In this document: positions 31,614 through 41,817 of the stretch, piece by piece
Layout of the letters: the number at the start of each line of letters is the position of its first letter
How positions within the stretch are numbered: position 1 is the stretch's first letter
Assembly: GCA_019828565.1 (NCBI GenBank)
Contig: JAHDYR010000011.1
Location: 124,001 to 188,000, forward strand
DNA from: Carpediemonas membranifera
Lineage: Eukaryota; Fornicata
Direction: 5' to 3'
Length of the DNA: 64,000 nt
Notes under the pieces: model-generated
The model's input: the letters and a program-made list of their open reading frames with translations, nothing else
What the model was told of the DNA's origin: nothing
Database searches by the model: none
Translations under genes and position numbers: made by a program

Positions 31614-32239
31614 GGTGGATAAATCGTCACTGGACCTTGTTAAGCGATTGCATGGGGAAACGAACGTCTCTCAAGAGCGGTGCAAACTCGTCGACTTGGT
31701 CATGAACTTTCAAAGCAAAGCGAGATCTTCAGACAATCGCGAAAGGAACCAGCCTGAACAATGGAGAAGACCGGATATGGGGGTAATATGTGCAGCTTGG
31801 AATGCGAAGGGCGACTGGAACTGTAAGTGGGTCTTCCGTGAATGCAGCAGAAAATGGTTCACGAATCAATCATGAAAGAAGCAATATCGTGCGTTCACAG
31901 TGTAGACCTGAGCTAGATCTCAGACAACGGCCGACCCCGGGCTGACCGCCATGTGTGTCTTTTCAAAACTGCTTCTCGTGTCTTTTCAGCCCACTCAAGC
32001 CTCGCCCAGCGTGAACATCCGATGCACATTTCTTTCTTGCACTCACGTGGCCATCAATTGTTGCCCACCCTCGTCACGATAATTTCATCCGTGCTCGTTC
32101 ACCCAGCCAAGTGTTCCAGCTGCCAGTCGAGATCCAAAACACGGAAGAATATCAGTCACATCGACGGCATGCGATCTGACGCGAGATCGACTCGGCGATC
32201 TCAGGCGGGACAAATCACCTGCACTCTTCACTTTTGCAG
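31614..32239. other. Divergent promoter region, 626 bp
   Basis: Lies between the divergent SPX transporter and TPR gene. Short frames only; no known motif recognised. Confidence 0.4.
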
Positions 32240-32788
32240 ATGGAGGTTGTCGAAGAGAAAGTGGACACTAATACGGCCAAACAACTCAAAGACGAAGGAA
32301 ATGACCATTTTAAGCGGCAAGACTATGTTTCCGCGGTTAGTTGCTACACGGAGGCCCTAGAACATGCAGAGGACGATGAAATGAGAGTGATACTGCACAG
32401 CAACTGCTCTCTTGCCCATCTTAAGCAGGAGGACTACGAATTAGCAATCAAGTCGGCGGGGGAAGCGCTAAAGATCGATAAGACACACTGCAAGTCCCGC
32501 TTGCGCCGTGCCACCGCATATGAGGCGAAAGGGAACCTCTTTCTCGCGCTTGAGGACTATAAGGCAGTAGCAGAGGTCGCGCTAGACGCCCATCCATGGC
32601 TGACTCGGAAGATTCGGGAAATTGAGCCAGAGGCCGAGCGCCAGAAGCAGACGGAGATGAAAGAAGCCCTGGGTCAATTGAGAGGCCTCGGAGACAGCCT
32701 CCTCAAGCCATTCGGCCTTAGTACTAACAACTTCGCAGTGAAGAAAGACGAAGGAACGGGCCAGTTCTCTATCAGCATGAAGAAATGA
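32240..32788 (+). CDS. TPR co-chaperone-like protein (TTC1/STI1 type)
   Basis: 182 residues. It starts NTAKQLKDEGNDHFKRQDY, a typical first TPR, with repeats at about residues 15-120 (AVSCYTEALEHA, NCSLAHLKQEDYELAIKSA, SRLRRATAYEAKGNLFLALEDY). The C-terminus (LRGLGDSLLKPFGLSTNNF) closely follows the TTC1 pattern of LKDLGN-LL-PFGLSTDNF. TTC1-like proteins bind Hsp70/Hsp90 tails and small GTPases. Single exon; stop TGA with AATAAA about 30 nt later. It converges with Nop9, with 54 bp between stops. Confidence 0.85.
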   Translation: MEVVEEKVDTNTAKQLKDEGNDHFKRQDYVSAVSCYTEALEHAEDDEMRVILHSNCSLAHLKQEDYELAIKSAGEALKIDKTHCKSRLRRATAYEAKGNLFLALEDYKAVAEVALDAHPWLTRKIREIEPEAERQKQTEMKEALGQLRGLGDSLLKPFGLSTNNFAVKKDEGTGQFSISMKK

Positions 32789-32818
32789 TGACCCACGACA
32801 GCGCCTCCCCCGTCATTC

Positions 32819-32824
32819 AATAAA
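32819..32824 (+). promoter_or_regulatory. Putative poly(A) signal AATAAA
   Basis: AATAAAGCAC lies 31 nt after the TPR gene stop and 19 nt before the convergent Nop9 stop. The same AATAAAGCAC overlaps the RanBP1 stop codon. Confidence 0.35.
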
Positions 32825-32842
32825 GCACCTTAGCCGATATGT

Positions 32843-34894
32843 TTACTGGTTGTCCTCCTTGATGAAGCGGTCCTTCAGTGCCCGCCGCCTCCTCTTCTCC
32901 ATGACCGCCGCCTTTGTCTCGTACTCCTTGAGATCCCGTATTCTGCTCCTGTTGCGAGGATCAGTCCAAACCCGGTCGACACAGATCTGGACGAAGTGGT
33001 AACGCTGGGGGTCGCGGGCTCTTAGCTCTGAGGCGGCGTCCTTGCAATCCATCACAGCTTGGGCGGCCTCGATGCGGTACTGGCGGCCGTTCTTGCTCGT
33101 ACGGATGGACGATCCGTTGATGATGGAAGCGAGGAGGAAGGCAGCCTTCGATGTCACGAACTGACGGACAAGGTCTCCGTCGACGATCTTTCGTAGTGGC
33201 GAGTCGGCGGCGTCAGCGTCGGCCTGGTTGAAGAACTGCTCAAACTGAGTAGCAACGGGGTCAGAACGGACGGCAAGCCAGTCCTGTGCATCCATGAACG
33301 ACAGGTGCGTGTACAGCTTGTTGTACAGCTTCTGTGTGGTGAATCCAGCCTGCAGCAGCACCCCAGTGAGCTTAATCCGCATGCTCATGTCCTCTAAAGT
33401 GCATAGACCGCGATAGAAGCAACCCAACCCCTTCTCTGAGCGGCGAGGGTCGCTACCACCGGTGAATTTGAGGACTTCAGCGATAGTACTTACGAATAGG
33501 TCGCGATACTGCTTCGTGTAGAGCTTGTCCGTGCGAGAGAGAGCAGCAACGGCGAACTCAACGTGGCCTCGGGTGACTGGCTTTGCGGCGAGTCCGCTGC
33601 GTTCGTTCATCATTTCCACGAAGACCCTGTTCGCGAGAGCGAGGAAGCGGCGACCGTGATCCGCCGGGACGAACGTGTTGTGGCCCGCGAGAGCAGAGAG
33701 GATCAGGGAAGCGGGCTCGTCGGCCAGGGCGGTGAAGAGATCTTCAGCCTTCTTACCAGCGGGGACGGCGCTCGTATAGCACTTGGCCAGAAGCTCGCCT
33801 GATCCATGGGTGATAAATGAAACCGTCAGATGGCTGCGGTATAACCTGGCGTCGCCTGTGACGCTCTTATGCAGAGGCCACCGCTTGATGAAGGTATCCT
33901 TCATGTCTACAGGATCGCCATTCTCATCGAGGCCGACGTCTAAAATGCACCGGGCAAGGTGTTCGATGGAAGTGGCCGCCTCAGGCTGGTCTTTGGCAAA
34001 TATCGCACAGCAGTTGACAACTTCCTGCAGAGCAACGGATCCCGAGGGGGTTTCGGTCATTACTCTGAGGAAATTGATGGCCTCAGGATCAGCTGAGATC
34101 TGAGACACCAGCGGGGCGAGAATATCAGTCCATGTCCAGTCAAACGGCGTGCCAGTAGCCTTATGCTCGGTGGGGAGCACCATGTGACGTCTGGCAGCAA
34201 TGCGATTGTCATCGATTGCAGGCAGGCCACAAGCCACGCGAAGAGAGGCACGGAGTACGTGAGAACCGCAGTCACCGGGCTCGTCAGCGATGAAGTTACC
34301 ATCGCACGTCCACTTGACGATGGACTTCACCATGTGGTCTAGGCTGAGTCCGGGAGTGGGCGTCAGCTCCTCCATGGCAAGAGCCCGGGGCAGCAGGGCG
34401 ATGAGGGTCTGAATGGCGTTGGAGGCATGCTGATGGTTGACGAAACGGGCGAATTTGCGCTCATCTGCGGCGTCGAGGTAGGTGAATAGCTCGGAGAAGA
34501 AGCCCATGAACTGCTTGTGGGTGCTGTAGCACAGCCCACGCTCGACCATACGGGCACCAAAGACGTCCTTGCAGAAGATGTTGGCTCGGCCCTGCATGGT
34601 GCTGAAGAGAAGGTCGATGATCACAGCGCTTTCCTCCACCATCGCAACAGAGCCGTTGCGGCCTGAAGGGCGGATAATGTTCTCTACACGGTGCAGCAGA
34701 GAGTAATCCTCCTTGTTCAAGCGGGTGTTAGGCTGGCGTTCACGTGTATCGTCGTGATGATCGTCATCACGACGAGGGCGAGAGTCACGGGATGAATGAT
34801 CGCGGCGACGATCATTATCATGCCGCTGGCGATGATTAGAGTGGCGAGAAGACTTGTAAGGCTCCTCACGGCGCCTGTTATCCCTCGATTTCAT
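32843..34894 (-). CDS. NOP9: Nop9-like pumilio-repeat RNA-binding protein
   Basis: 683 codons, intact. A basic, Arg/His/Asp-rich N-terminus (residues 1-55) is followed by Pumilio-type helical repeats with typical signatures: IFCKDVFGARMVERGL, FVNHQHASNAIQTLIAL, DEPGDCGSHVLRASLRVACG and ETPSGSVALQEVVNC. A basic C-terminus follows (MEKRRRRALKDRF). Order and length (about 650-700) match Nop9, a nucleolar factor protecting 20S pre-rRNA during small-subunit assembly. The stop is embedded in AGTAAAC, similar to diplomonad poly(A) signals. Confidence 0.75.
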   Translation of the reverse strand: MKSRDNRRREEPYKSSRHSNHRQRHDNDRRRDHSSRDSRPRRDDDHHDDTRERQPNTRLNKEDYSLLHRVENIIRPSGRNGSVAMVEESAVIIDLLFSTMQGRANIFCKDVFGARMVERGLCYSTHKQFMGFFSELFTYLDAADERKFARFVNHQHASNAIQTLIALLPRALAMEELTPTPGLSLDHMVKSIVKWTCDGNFIADEPGDCGSHVLRASLRVACGLPAIDDNRIAARRHMVLPTEHKATGTPFDWTWTDILAPLVSQISADPEAINFLRVMTETPSGSVALQEVVNCCAIFAKDQPEAATSIEHLARCILDVGLDENGDPVDMKDTFIKRWPLHKSVTGDARLYRSHLTVSFITHGSGELLAKCYTSAVPAGKKAEDLFTALADEPASLILSALAGHNTFVPADHGRRFLALANRVFVEMMNERSGLAAKPVTRGHVEFAVAALSRTDKLYTKQYRDLFVSTIAEVLKFTGGSDPRRSEKGLGCFYRGLCTLEDMSMRIKLTGVLLQAGFTTQKLYNKLYTHLSFMDAQDWLAVRSDPVATQFEQFFNQADADAADSPLRKIVDGDLVRQFVTSKAAFLLASIINGSSIRTSKNGRQYRIEAAQAVMDCKDAASELRARDPQRYHFVQICVDRVWTDPRNRSRIRDLKEYETKAAVMEKRRRRALKDRFIKEDNQ

Positions 34895-35184
34895 GCTCTG
34901 CGAGCTTCTTGTTCGAAAAAATGTAACAGTCGATTAGAAGACGCGCTGGGTCAGCTTGAGTAGCCTGGTAGGCATTTCATGTGTTCACATACCTCATCCT
35001 CTTTCAACGGAGGTTTTTAGCACCGCTAGGTAGGTCGGGTCATGCATGCCTTCGATGGCCATCCTTCAACGTCACTCAACGTCGAATATAGTATGATCTT
35101 CCCTATGGCATCGTATTGCACAGCGATCCTCTCCTTTCCACCGCATTCTGGCCAAACACGCAGTCTATGCCAGCGACGCGGTGA

Positions 35185-36957
35185 ATGGCCTGGACGATAC
35201 AGCCTGAACAGCTGCACGCTGCTACACCAACTTCAAGGACTGCAACGCTTGCTCGAAATCAACCTGCGTATAATGCAGCGATGCAAGCTCTTTCTGCGTT
35301 TGCCTTGAGTCATAATCAGCGCGATCGCGATCAGTTCTTGAGAATGCTCTCCGAGCAAAGCTATGTAAGGACTCTAACCTCGAGGAACCTCATTATGCTT
35401 GTTAATTGCCTCATTGTTCTTGTACGCGGCGTCTATCGAGTCAAGCTGAGATACACCGCCAGCCAGTTGGCTACGAAAGCCCCCAGAGTCACCGCAGTAT
35501 GCTGGTTGGCACGGTTATTCATGCGTGAAGATGCCACTCTTCTCGACCAGCTCCCTGATAGCTTCATTTATGACAGAACACCGTTACCTGCCTATGTAGT
35601 TGGGGTCGACGACATTAACTCCAGAATAGCGGGAACTAGCGTCAACATGGACGATATCCTATTCACTCGGAACAGATCTTTCGTGCCTGCCGCAACGCGT
35701 GCTGCCAAGAAGAAGAAAACCGTAACCGCCGAACAAGTTCTTTCAAATCCAAGGCTTGCCGAAGGTAGACCGGCGATGATGATGGCTACACGTGTTCTCA
35801 CTGTTGCTCGGTGCGACGTGGGTGCATTATCCAACGCCGGGCAAAGCATGAGTGTTGTTCTCTCTCTGCCAGAGGACATCCGCCGCCAGATCTTGCAACG
35901 AAAGTACCAGAAACAACATCCCACAGCAACGTTCACGCCTAAAACTGCACGGCAGTCGACCGACTCCGACTCTGACTCCGACCTGTCCGACGAGGAGGAG
36001 GAGCCCTGGGCGGGACCCGCGGGCAAGAGTGTCATTGTCAGGCTGTTCCAGCCGCTCTCAGCCAAATTCGACCCATCTTTGTTCAAGTCTGATGGTATAA
36101 CACTTTCAGTTGCCATTGGTGACCAGACCATCTCCAAACTAGTGGTAATCAACGAGAATCATCAGCCATATGCCGACATCACGGATGCCTTAGAGCATAT
36201 CATTCAATCCATCACAGTTGTTGACAACCACGAAAAGATCGGCGAGATTCAGCTTAATATTCGTCCCTGGGCCGCTCCCCCGCGATGTGCCAAGGCTGCT
36301 TACATGGCTAATACTCAGCTATTGGTCGAGTACGGCGAGATGGGGAGCCCCAAGGACGTCGCCAAGTGGATCGAGCGGAACATTCCCACGGTCGACGCTG
36401 ACCCAAGCAAGCTGGATAATGAGGATGACGACGAGCTGGAGGAGGTGGTGACGCGGTTCAGCTTGACTGACCCGCTGACCTTCTGCCGCATGACACTCCC
36501 AGCTCGTGGCGAGCACTGCGTGCACACACAGTGCTTCGACTTGCAAACTTTCATCCAGTTCGGCTTCCAGTCGAAGAAGTGGGAGTGCCCCATCTGCAGC
36601 AAGCCCCTGACCATCCAGGGCTGCAGGGTCGACTCGTTCGTGCGGACGCTCCTGTCGACCTCGGGCGAGGACGACGAAGCCATCGACGTCGAGACCCACA
36701 CAGGCCGCATTTTAAGGGAAGGAAACTCGGAAGAGGAAATCCCCGACGAACCATCCCAACTGACTCGACCCACACCGCAGGCTGACGAGGACGTCGATGA
36801 CATTCACTTTGATGATGACGATTCTGTTTTTAGAACGCCCGACAATGTCTTCGACCTTTCGGACGAGGACTGGGATTTCCTGCCCGTGAGAACTGTGCCC
36901 CGAGAGGAGCTCGGGCTGCGTGGGACAGGTTCACCGGCCAATCCTATCGAGTTATAG
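35185..36957 (+). CDS. SP-RING (MIZ) SUMO E3 ligase, PIAS/Siz-like
   Basis: 590 residues. Near residue 430-480 is a complete SP-RING: VTRFSLTDPLTFCRMTLPAR, then C-x-H (HCVHTQCFDLQTFI) and WECPICSKPL. This zinc-binding fold recruits Ubc9. Upstream lies a PINIT-like region (about 280-400). Downstream are acidic stretches and hydrophobic-acidic motifs (NPIEL end; DLSDEDWDFLPV) that could bind SUMO. A SAP domain is not obvious. Acts in nuclear sumoylation. Single exon; the start is the first in-frame ATG. Divergent from Nop9, with 290 bp between. Confidence 0.85.
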   Translation: MAWTIQPEQLHAATPTSRTATLARNQPAYNAAMQALSAFALSHNQRDRDQFLRMLSEQSYVRTLTSRNLIMLVNCLIVLVRGVYRVKLRYTASQLATKAPRVTAVCWLARLFMREDATLLDQLPDSFIYDRTPLPAYVVGVDDINSRIAGTSVNMDDILFTRNRSFVPAATRAAKKKKTVTAEQVLSNPRLAEGRPAMMMATRVLTVARCDVGALSNAGQSMSVVLSLPEDIRRQILQRKYQKQHPTATFTPKTARQSTDSDSDSDLSDEEEEPWAGPAGKSVIVRLFQPLSAKFDPSLFKSDGITLSVAIGDQTISKLVVINENHQPYADITDALEHIIQSITVVDNHEKIGEIQLNIRPWAAPPRCAKAAYMANTQLLVEYGEMGSPKDVAKWIERNIPTVDADPSKLDNEDDDELEEVVTRFSLTDPLTFCRMTLPARGEHCVHTQCFDLQTFIQFGFQSKKWECPICSKPLTIQGCRVDSFVRTLLSTSGEDDEAIDVETHTGRILREGNSEEEIPDEPSQLTRPTPQADEDVDDIHFDDDDSVFRTPDNVFDLSDEDWDFLPVRTVPREELGLRGTGSPANPIEL

Positions 36958-37400
36958 GCTTGTTGGACCGAGATTTAATTATAGGGCTTCGCGATTATTT
37001 TGTTAAAATTATGTTATGCCAGTGAGTGCTGTTGGTTACTCTGGTGGTTTTAAGGTGCGACATCGAGTGGCTAGTCGAGGGTGTCGCCATAGGTCGTCAT
37101 CCCAAGCATCTCACTGCAGCGAGCAAGGGTCGGGCAATTCTGTCGGGTTCTGGTCAACTATCACTGCAAAGAGCGCCGGGTGACCCAACTTTGAAAAGAC
37201 TAGCACCCCGCCACTTTTTCATTGTTGTCGAACTGAGTAAAATTTTGGAATACCTGAATCCGAAGGTCCAGTAGTGGAAACAGCGCACTGGCGGCCAGCA
37301 TTTCCTCCCCCTGACAAACTCTCATGGTCCTCGAATACCATCATTCAGGCGTCGATCATCAGCGGTAAACCTGCATTTCTGGGATTTGCCGTTAACACTA
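36958..37400. other. Intergenic, 443 bp
   Basis: Between the PIAS-like gene end and the kinase start. AT-rich after the PIAS stop (taattatagg); no other feature recognised. Confidence 0.4.
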
Positions 37401-38645
37401 ATGGGAGAGATTGACGCTTCCACGCTTATTACCAGCAACGCTGATCCGACATCGCTCTTCCAGCTGCTCGATCAGATCGGCGAAGGCTCATATGGAGCCG
37501 TATTCAAGGCTATATCAAAGCAAACGAATGAAACTGTGGCCGTCAAGCTTATTGCGATCGACGGAGACTGGGATGAAGTGAACAAGGAGATCCAGATCCT
37601 GAAAACTCTGGACAGTGCCCAGATTATCAAGTACCACGGCTCTTACTGGGACGGAAGCGACCTCTGGATCGTCATGGAACTTTGCCAGGACAGTATGTCC
37701 GGCCTGGTTGAGACACTCGGCCACGGGCTCGACGAGAGGCAGATTGCGTATGTCATGAAGGAGACGCTCGTTGGTTTGACATATCTTCACAGTAACAAGA
37801 AGATTCACCGCGACATCAAGTCTGGCAACATTCTCTTCAAGGACGACGGTTCTATCAAGCTAGCCGACTTCGGTGTCTCCGCCCAGCTTGCCAACACCAT
37901 TTCCAAGCGCAAGACGATGATTGGGAGTCCATTTTGGATGGCCCCCGAGGTCGTTCAGGGCGAGGAGTACGGGACCGTAGCGGACGTCTGGTCCGTCGGA
38001 ATCACTGCCATCGAGCTTGCCGACACGCTCCCGCCCCGCTCGGACGTCCACCCGATGCGTCTCATCTTCCAGATCCCCGTCTTGCCCTCGCCGACCCTCG
38101 CCCAGCCCGAGGACTGGTCTGACGAGTTCAACGACTTCATTGCCAAGTGCCTTGCTAAGGACCCTGAGGCACGGTGGTCGTGCGCCATGCTGCTTCAGCA
38201 TCCCTTCATCAAGGCCGCGCCCAGGAAGGACGTCATGGTCGACGCTGTCGAAGAGCTGATCGCCGTCAAGGCATCCACCCGCGACAACAACGAAGAGAGC
38301 GGGTTCTTCACTGCGACTGACGCCAGCAGCACGATGGCCGGTACCATGGTTCCAACTCCAGGCCCAACCCAGCCGTTCGACGCTGGTACAGTCGTCCCTG
38401 GATTCGATGACACCGATGGCTTTGGGACGGTCATGATTCCGTCAGGAACGGTACCGGCAAACAACAATGAGGAAAGCAAGCCGGCGTTCCTTCGGCACAT
38501 GGAGGCGGAGGAGACGAAGGACAAGGGCAAGGCTGACGTTGATGTGCTGATGCGGAAACTTGATGATATCCGCAGCAACATCGCGATGCTCCAGAAAGAG
38601 GAACAGGCCGTGCTGAAGGAGATCAGCGCACGCAACAACGCGTAG
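37401..38645 (+). CDS. STE20-family kinase, MST/Hippo-like (GCK-II)
   Basis: 414 residues, ATG 37401. The complete kinase domain has GEGSYGAV (P-loop), VAVKLI (Lys), HRDIKSGNIL (catalytic loop), DFGVSAQL and the GCK signature IGSPFWMAPEVVQ. The linker holds repeated GT-M/V motifs (TMAGTMVPTPG, GTVVPGFDD, FGTVMIPSGT), as in MST1/2, where TM motifs bind Mob1-type adaptors. The end (VDVLMRKLDDIRSNIAMLQKEEQAVLKEI) is a coiled coil in the place of a SARAH domain. Probably regulates morphogenesis or cell division through NDR kinases (family knowledge). Confidence 0.9.
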   Translation: MGEIDASTLITSNADPTSLFQLLDQIGEGSYGAVFKAISKQTNETVAVKLIAIDGDWDEVNKEIQILKTLDSAQIIKYHGSYWDGSDLWIVMELCQDSMSGLVETLGHGLDERQIAYVMKETLVGLTYLHSNKKIHRDIKSGNILFKDDGSIKLADFGVSAQLANTISKRKTMIGSPFWMAPEVVQGEEYGTVADVWSVGITAIELADTLPPRSDVHPMRLIFQIPVLPSPTLAQPEDWSDEFNDFIAKCLAKDPEARWSCAMLLQHPFIKAAPRKDVMVDAVEELIAVKASTRDNNEESGFFTATDASSTMAGTMVPTPGPTQPFDAGTVVPGFDDTDGFGTVMIPSGTVPANNNEESKPAFLRHMEAEETKDKGKADVDVLMRKLDDIRSNIAMLQKEEQAVLKEISARNNA

Positions 38646-38770
38646 ACTTTTGTATGATCATAAAATGGACAGATTTGATTTACCAAAAACCGTTTATATA
38701 TAACCAGGAGCCCAGTGCTCATTTTCTCTCTATCTTCAGATTAGTATTGATACAGTCAGAAATGAGTCAC

Positions 38771-40650
38771 TCAACTTTCCGTGGAGACTTCACCCATGGT
38801 CTGGGCGACAATCTGCATGACAAGATGAGGCCATTCGCCCAGGTAAACATCCTGCTTTGTTGCCCGCTGGACTGCGGCGTCAAGGATCTTCTCGCCATTC
38901 AAACCGGGTCTCGTGAACTTGCCTGGCGGTTCAGTTCTCCTGCCCCTCGCAGAGTGCTTCCCGCTGCTGGCTTTTGACCCAGAAGCAGCAGCGATGAACG
39001 GAGCCAAGGCCGCTGCCTGTGGCGTGGGCGGCATGTGTGCAATAGTGTAGTTGCTCAGCCCGTTCGTGATTCCAGCGAACAGCGAGGCCGCGTGGTGTCT
39101 GTCTGCAGTCAGCACAGGCTTCTCGTTGAACATGTTCAGTCGGGGAAAGACGAATGAAACGTAGGGGAAGAGGAGCGCTGATGTGGTGATCGGGCAGTTC
39201 CGCACCTCCAACGAAGTTAGCCGGGTTAGAGTCGTGAACGGATTCAAATCAGCCAAGTCGTGTATCGGGCAGTCGCTGAGTTTCAAAGCCAACACGCGAT
39301 GCATGAGCTTGCTGTCGGTGACGTCGCCGGGAATCGGGCAGTTTCTCAGCACCACCGTGCTTACACCCTCGAACCCGACCGGCATCTTGCCCATGAGAGC
39401 TGAAACACCTGCTCCACGACAGACTAGCGTCTTACTATCGTCCTGGAGCGCATACCCGTTGGCCTTCTCAGTCTGCTTAATCGTGGGTGAGGCTGTGGCC
39501 TTCGCCTCCCGTCCTGGGGTGGGCGGGGCGTCCTCCCCCTGTGCGGCCGACCTTGTCTTGGGCCGTCTGTCCTCGTGCTCGGAAACCACTGACCGACTCG
39601 GCTTCTGGACTAGTTTCTGGGCCCGCACGTCCATCCTGACCTTCGCGGTGATCTTGATTTGATCCAACTGCTTCAGCTTTGGTGCTCTCGACAGTACAGT
39701 ACCCACATAGTCGGGAAGCTCCGTGACAGTGTTGCCATCAACGGTCAGCTCGAGCAGCTGGGGCGCCTCACACACGGCAGGCAGGGTGTCTAGGGTGTCT
39801 AGCGAGTTATTGGAAAGATATAGACGCTGGAGGGCACGGAGCTGGCCGAAACCATGGACAACACGGATGCTGTTCCTGCGGAGGTTTAGCTCGGTCAGCT
39901 CGAGATTTTCACCGAGGAGATCTTGTTATCTGCTTGATTGAGCACCCGCAAGTGTCTGAGATGTGATATGCCGTCGATCTCCTCGATAGCGTTCGAGTGA
40001 AGGTCGAGGACGTCTAGATCGTTCAGTGCCTCGAGCCCGCTGATTTTAGTCAGCTGATTGCGTCCAAGCATGAGGATCCGTAGACCAGGAACAGATTCGA
40101 GGCCGGATATTTGCTCGATCTTGTTGCCATAAAGATCGAGGAAAATAAGAGAGGTCAGGAGGTGGAGATTGGATATAACACGGATCTGGTTGTTCTGGAG
40201 GTTGAGTAGGCGCAGCGGGCGTTCGCCCTGGAAGATGGGCACGTTTGTGAGGCCCTGTTTGTCGAGGTTGACCTTATCGGGCGAAATGTTCCGCTGGACA
40301 GAGGTACCTTTGAGAACGAGCGTGTTATCATCCACAGTACCGACGTGGGAGATGTACTTCTCCGCCATTGATGTCAGGCGCGACTTCTTCACAACCTCTG
40401 TGCGCTCAAGCTCAAGTGGGTGCTGTACCTGCGTTACTGCAGAGCCCTGGATGCTCATGGACTTTGGAACGCGTGATAGAAGCAGGCTGGACTGTGGACG
40501 TCCGCTCCGGGGGCGCATATCCGTTCTTCTTGAGCCTCGCATCTCTTCGAGCCGCAATAGTTCATTACTCCGGGACTTTCGCAAACCATGCGTCGCCTGT
40601 GGGTTCAACTTAGCTCCAAGCTCTAGATTCGCTCAACCAACTGGCTTCAT
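38771..40650 (-). CDS. Leucine-rich-repeat protein, SDS22/LRRC-type (one frameshift)
   Basis: LRRs run from about 40300 to 39700: LRLLNLQNNQIRVISNL, LIFLDLYGNKIEQISGL and LDVLDLHSNAIEEIDGI, then after a single-base shift near 39905 (ISSV|ENLELTELNLRRN) further repeats. The C-terminal half is a linker plus cap-like LRRs (DLADLNPFTTLTRLTSLEV). No in-frame ATG precedes residue 23 (ATG 40542). A 45-nt intron (40597-40641, GTTGGT…CCCACAG) would instead start the protein at ATG 40650 (MKP|ATHGLRKS). LRRs of this type are common in ciliary and phosphatase-regulating proteins. Confidence 0.7.
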
Positions 40651-40731
40651 TGCTTCTATAGGCTGCTAAACGATCAAGTTTTGTTCTCAAACTGCGTTTA
40701 CTTTTTTCGAACGATAACAGCAGTAAATCGC

Positions 40732-41382
40732 TCAATTCGCCATCCGTTCCCATTCGGTCTCCATAACCTGCTCCCAGCCCTCCTCCTCGGCCGTGAACAC
40801 CCGCCAGGCCTCTTTTCTGTCGGCCATTGCAGTGAGGGCTGAGCTCATTTCAACGTCACAGGCTTCATGCACCCCAGCACGATGGACGTTTGATTTCGTC
40901 AAATACCCTGCCCTGATGAAGAACTGGATCGCCTCGAGCCAGTATCCCTCGACCGTACGATCTGGGGGCATACCACTGGGACGAACGATGCTGAGCTGGG
41001 TTACAAGGGAGTCGCAGGCGACAGACGGGCCTACGCGCTCCATGGCTATGTACAGCATCACTAGAGCGCCTTCCATGTGTCTGATCGTGGGGAACAGGGC
41101 GATCTTGTTGGGCTTGAGACGATCAGTGTTGTCCTCGGCGACGACTGCCTTGTTCCGCAAGTCCATCCGCTTCTTAAACATCTGGTACTGGCCTTGGGGG
41201 TCATCGACAAGGATCAGTGTCTCTTGGCCCTTCACGGTGCCAGTCTTAAGCTCCATTTCAAGCTCGCTGGCTTTGGTCTTGACCGTTTCAAATACTTGTT
41301 GCGTCAACGCCGTCTTTTGTGATGCCTTGAGTGCTTGTATCGCCGGATCAGTGGCTAGGACTGCATAAAAGAGCTGAATCAT
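40732..41382 (-). CDS. Hypothetical protein, possibly MAGE/Nse3-like
   Basis: 216 codons, ATG 41382. The centre (NKIALFPTIRHMEGALVMLYIAMERVG) and the following helix-turn (GYWLEAIQFFIRAGYLTKS) resemble the winged-helix part of MAGE/Nse3 proteins of the Smc5/6 complex, with QVFETVKTK earlier. This is weak, motif-level similarity only. No membrane segments. It lies divergent-convergent between the LRR gene and a coiled-coil gene. Confidence 0.4.
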   Translation of the reverse strand: MIQLFYAVLATDPAIQALKASQKTALTQQVFETVKTKASELEMELKTGTVKGQETLILVDDPQGQYQMFKKRMDLRNKAVVAEDNTDRLKPNKIALFPTIRHMEGALVMLYIAMERVGPSVACDSLVTQLSIVRPSGMPPDRTVEGYWLEAIQFFIRAGYLTKSNVHRAGVHEACDVEMSSALTAMADRKEAWRVFTAEEEGWEQVMETEWERMAN

Positions 41383-41817
41383 GCAAACCCTTGCTCAGGG
41401 CTTTCGATTTGACCATGTGCGGATGTGGCGACGCTGTGTAAGCATTTCATAGTGGTAACAAGATTAGTAAGAGATTGATAAAGTATTCTGCCAACTTTTC
41501 GCCATTAAAACGGCGCTCTAACGACTCTTCGTCGCCCGACATTCGTTCGCTCCGGACCCCGACTTCAGGCCGAGTCGAGCCCGCCATCACCCTCGAGAAG
41601 TCGGGTGTCGACGGACATGGCAGCATGGGAGGCATCTGACGGTCTTCAGGTGGAATTACAGCCCCACGCCAGCAGCATGTCATCATTCGCGCCCCATCAA
41701 GTTCCGTCAAGGTCACCTCCAGCGCTCATGACCGGCTGGGCACTCAGACAGACATGGCCCAGTGTCACCAGTACATACCCATCCATTAAACAACATCCAA
41801 AGGAATTTATTATATTC

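Noticed and set aside
39890-39950. Mini-intron to explain the LRR gene frame change
   Set aside because: No GT…AG pair with the window's splice signature fits; the LRR consensus continues smoothly across a one-base shift.
40590-40610. CGCCTGTGGGTT near the LRR gene start as a fifth copy of the LINE loop motif
   Set aside because: Not an exact match, no flanking stem, outside the LINE, and better explained as a candidate 3' splice site on the minus strand.
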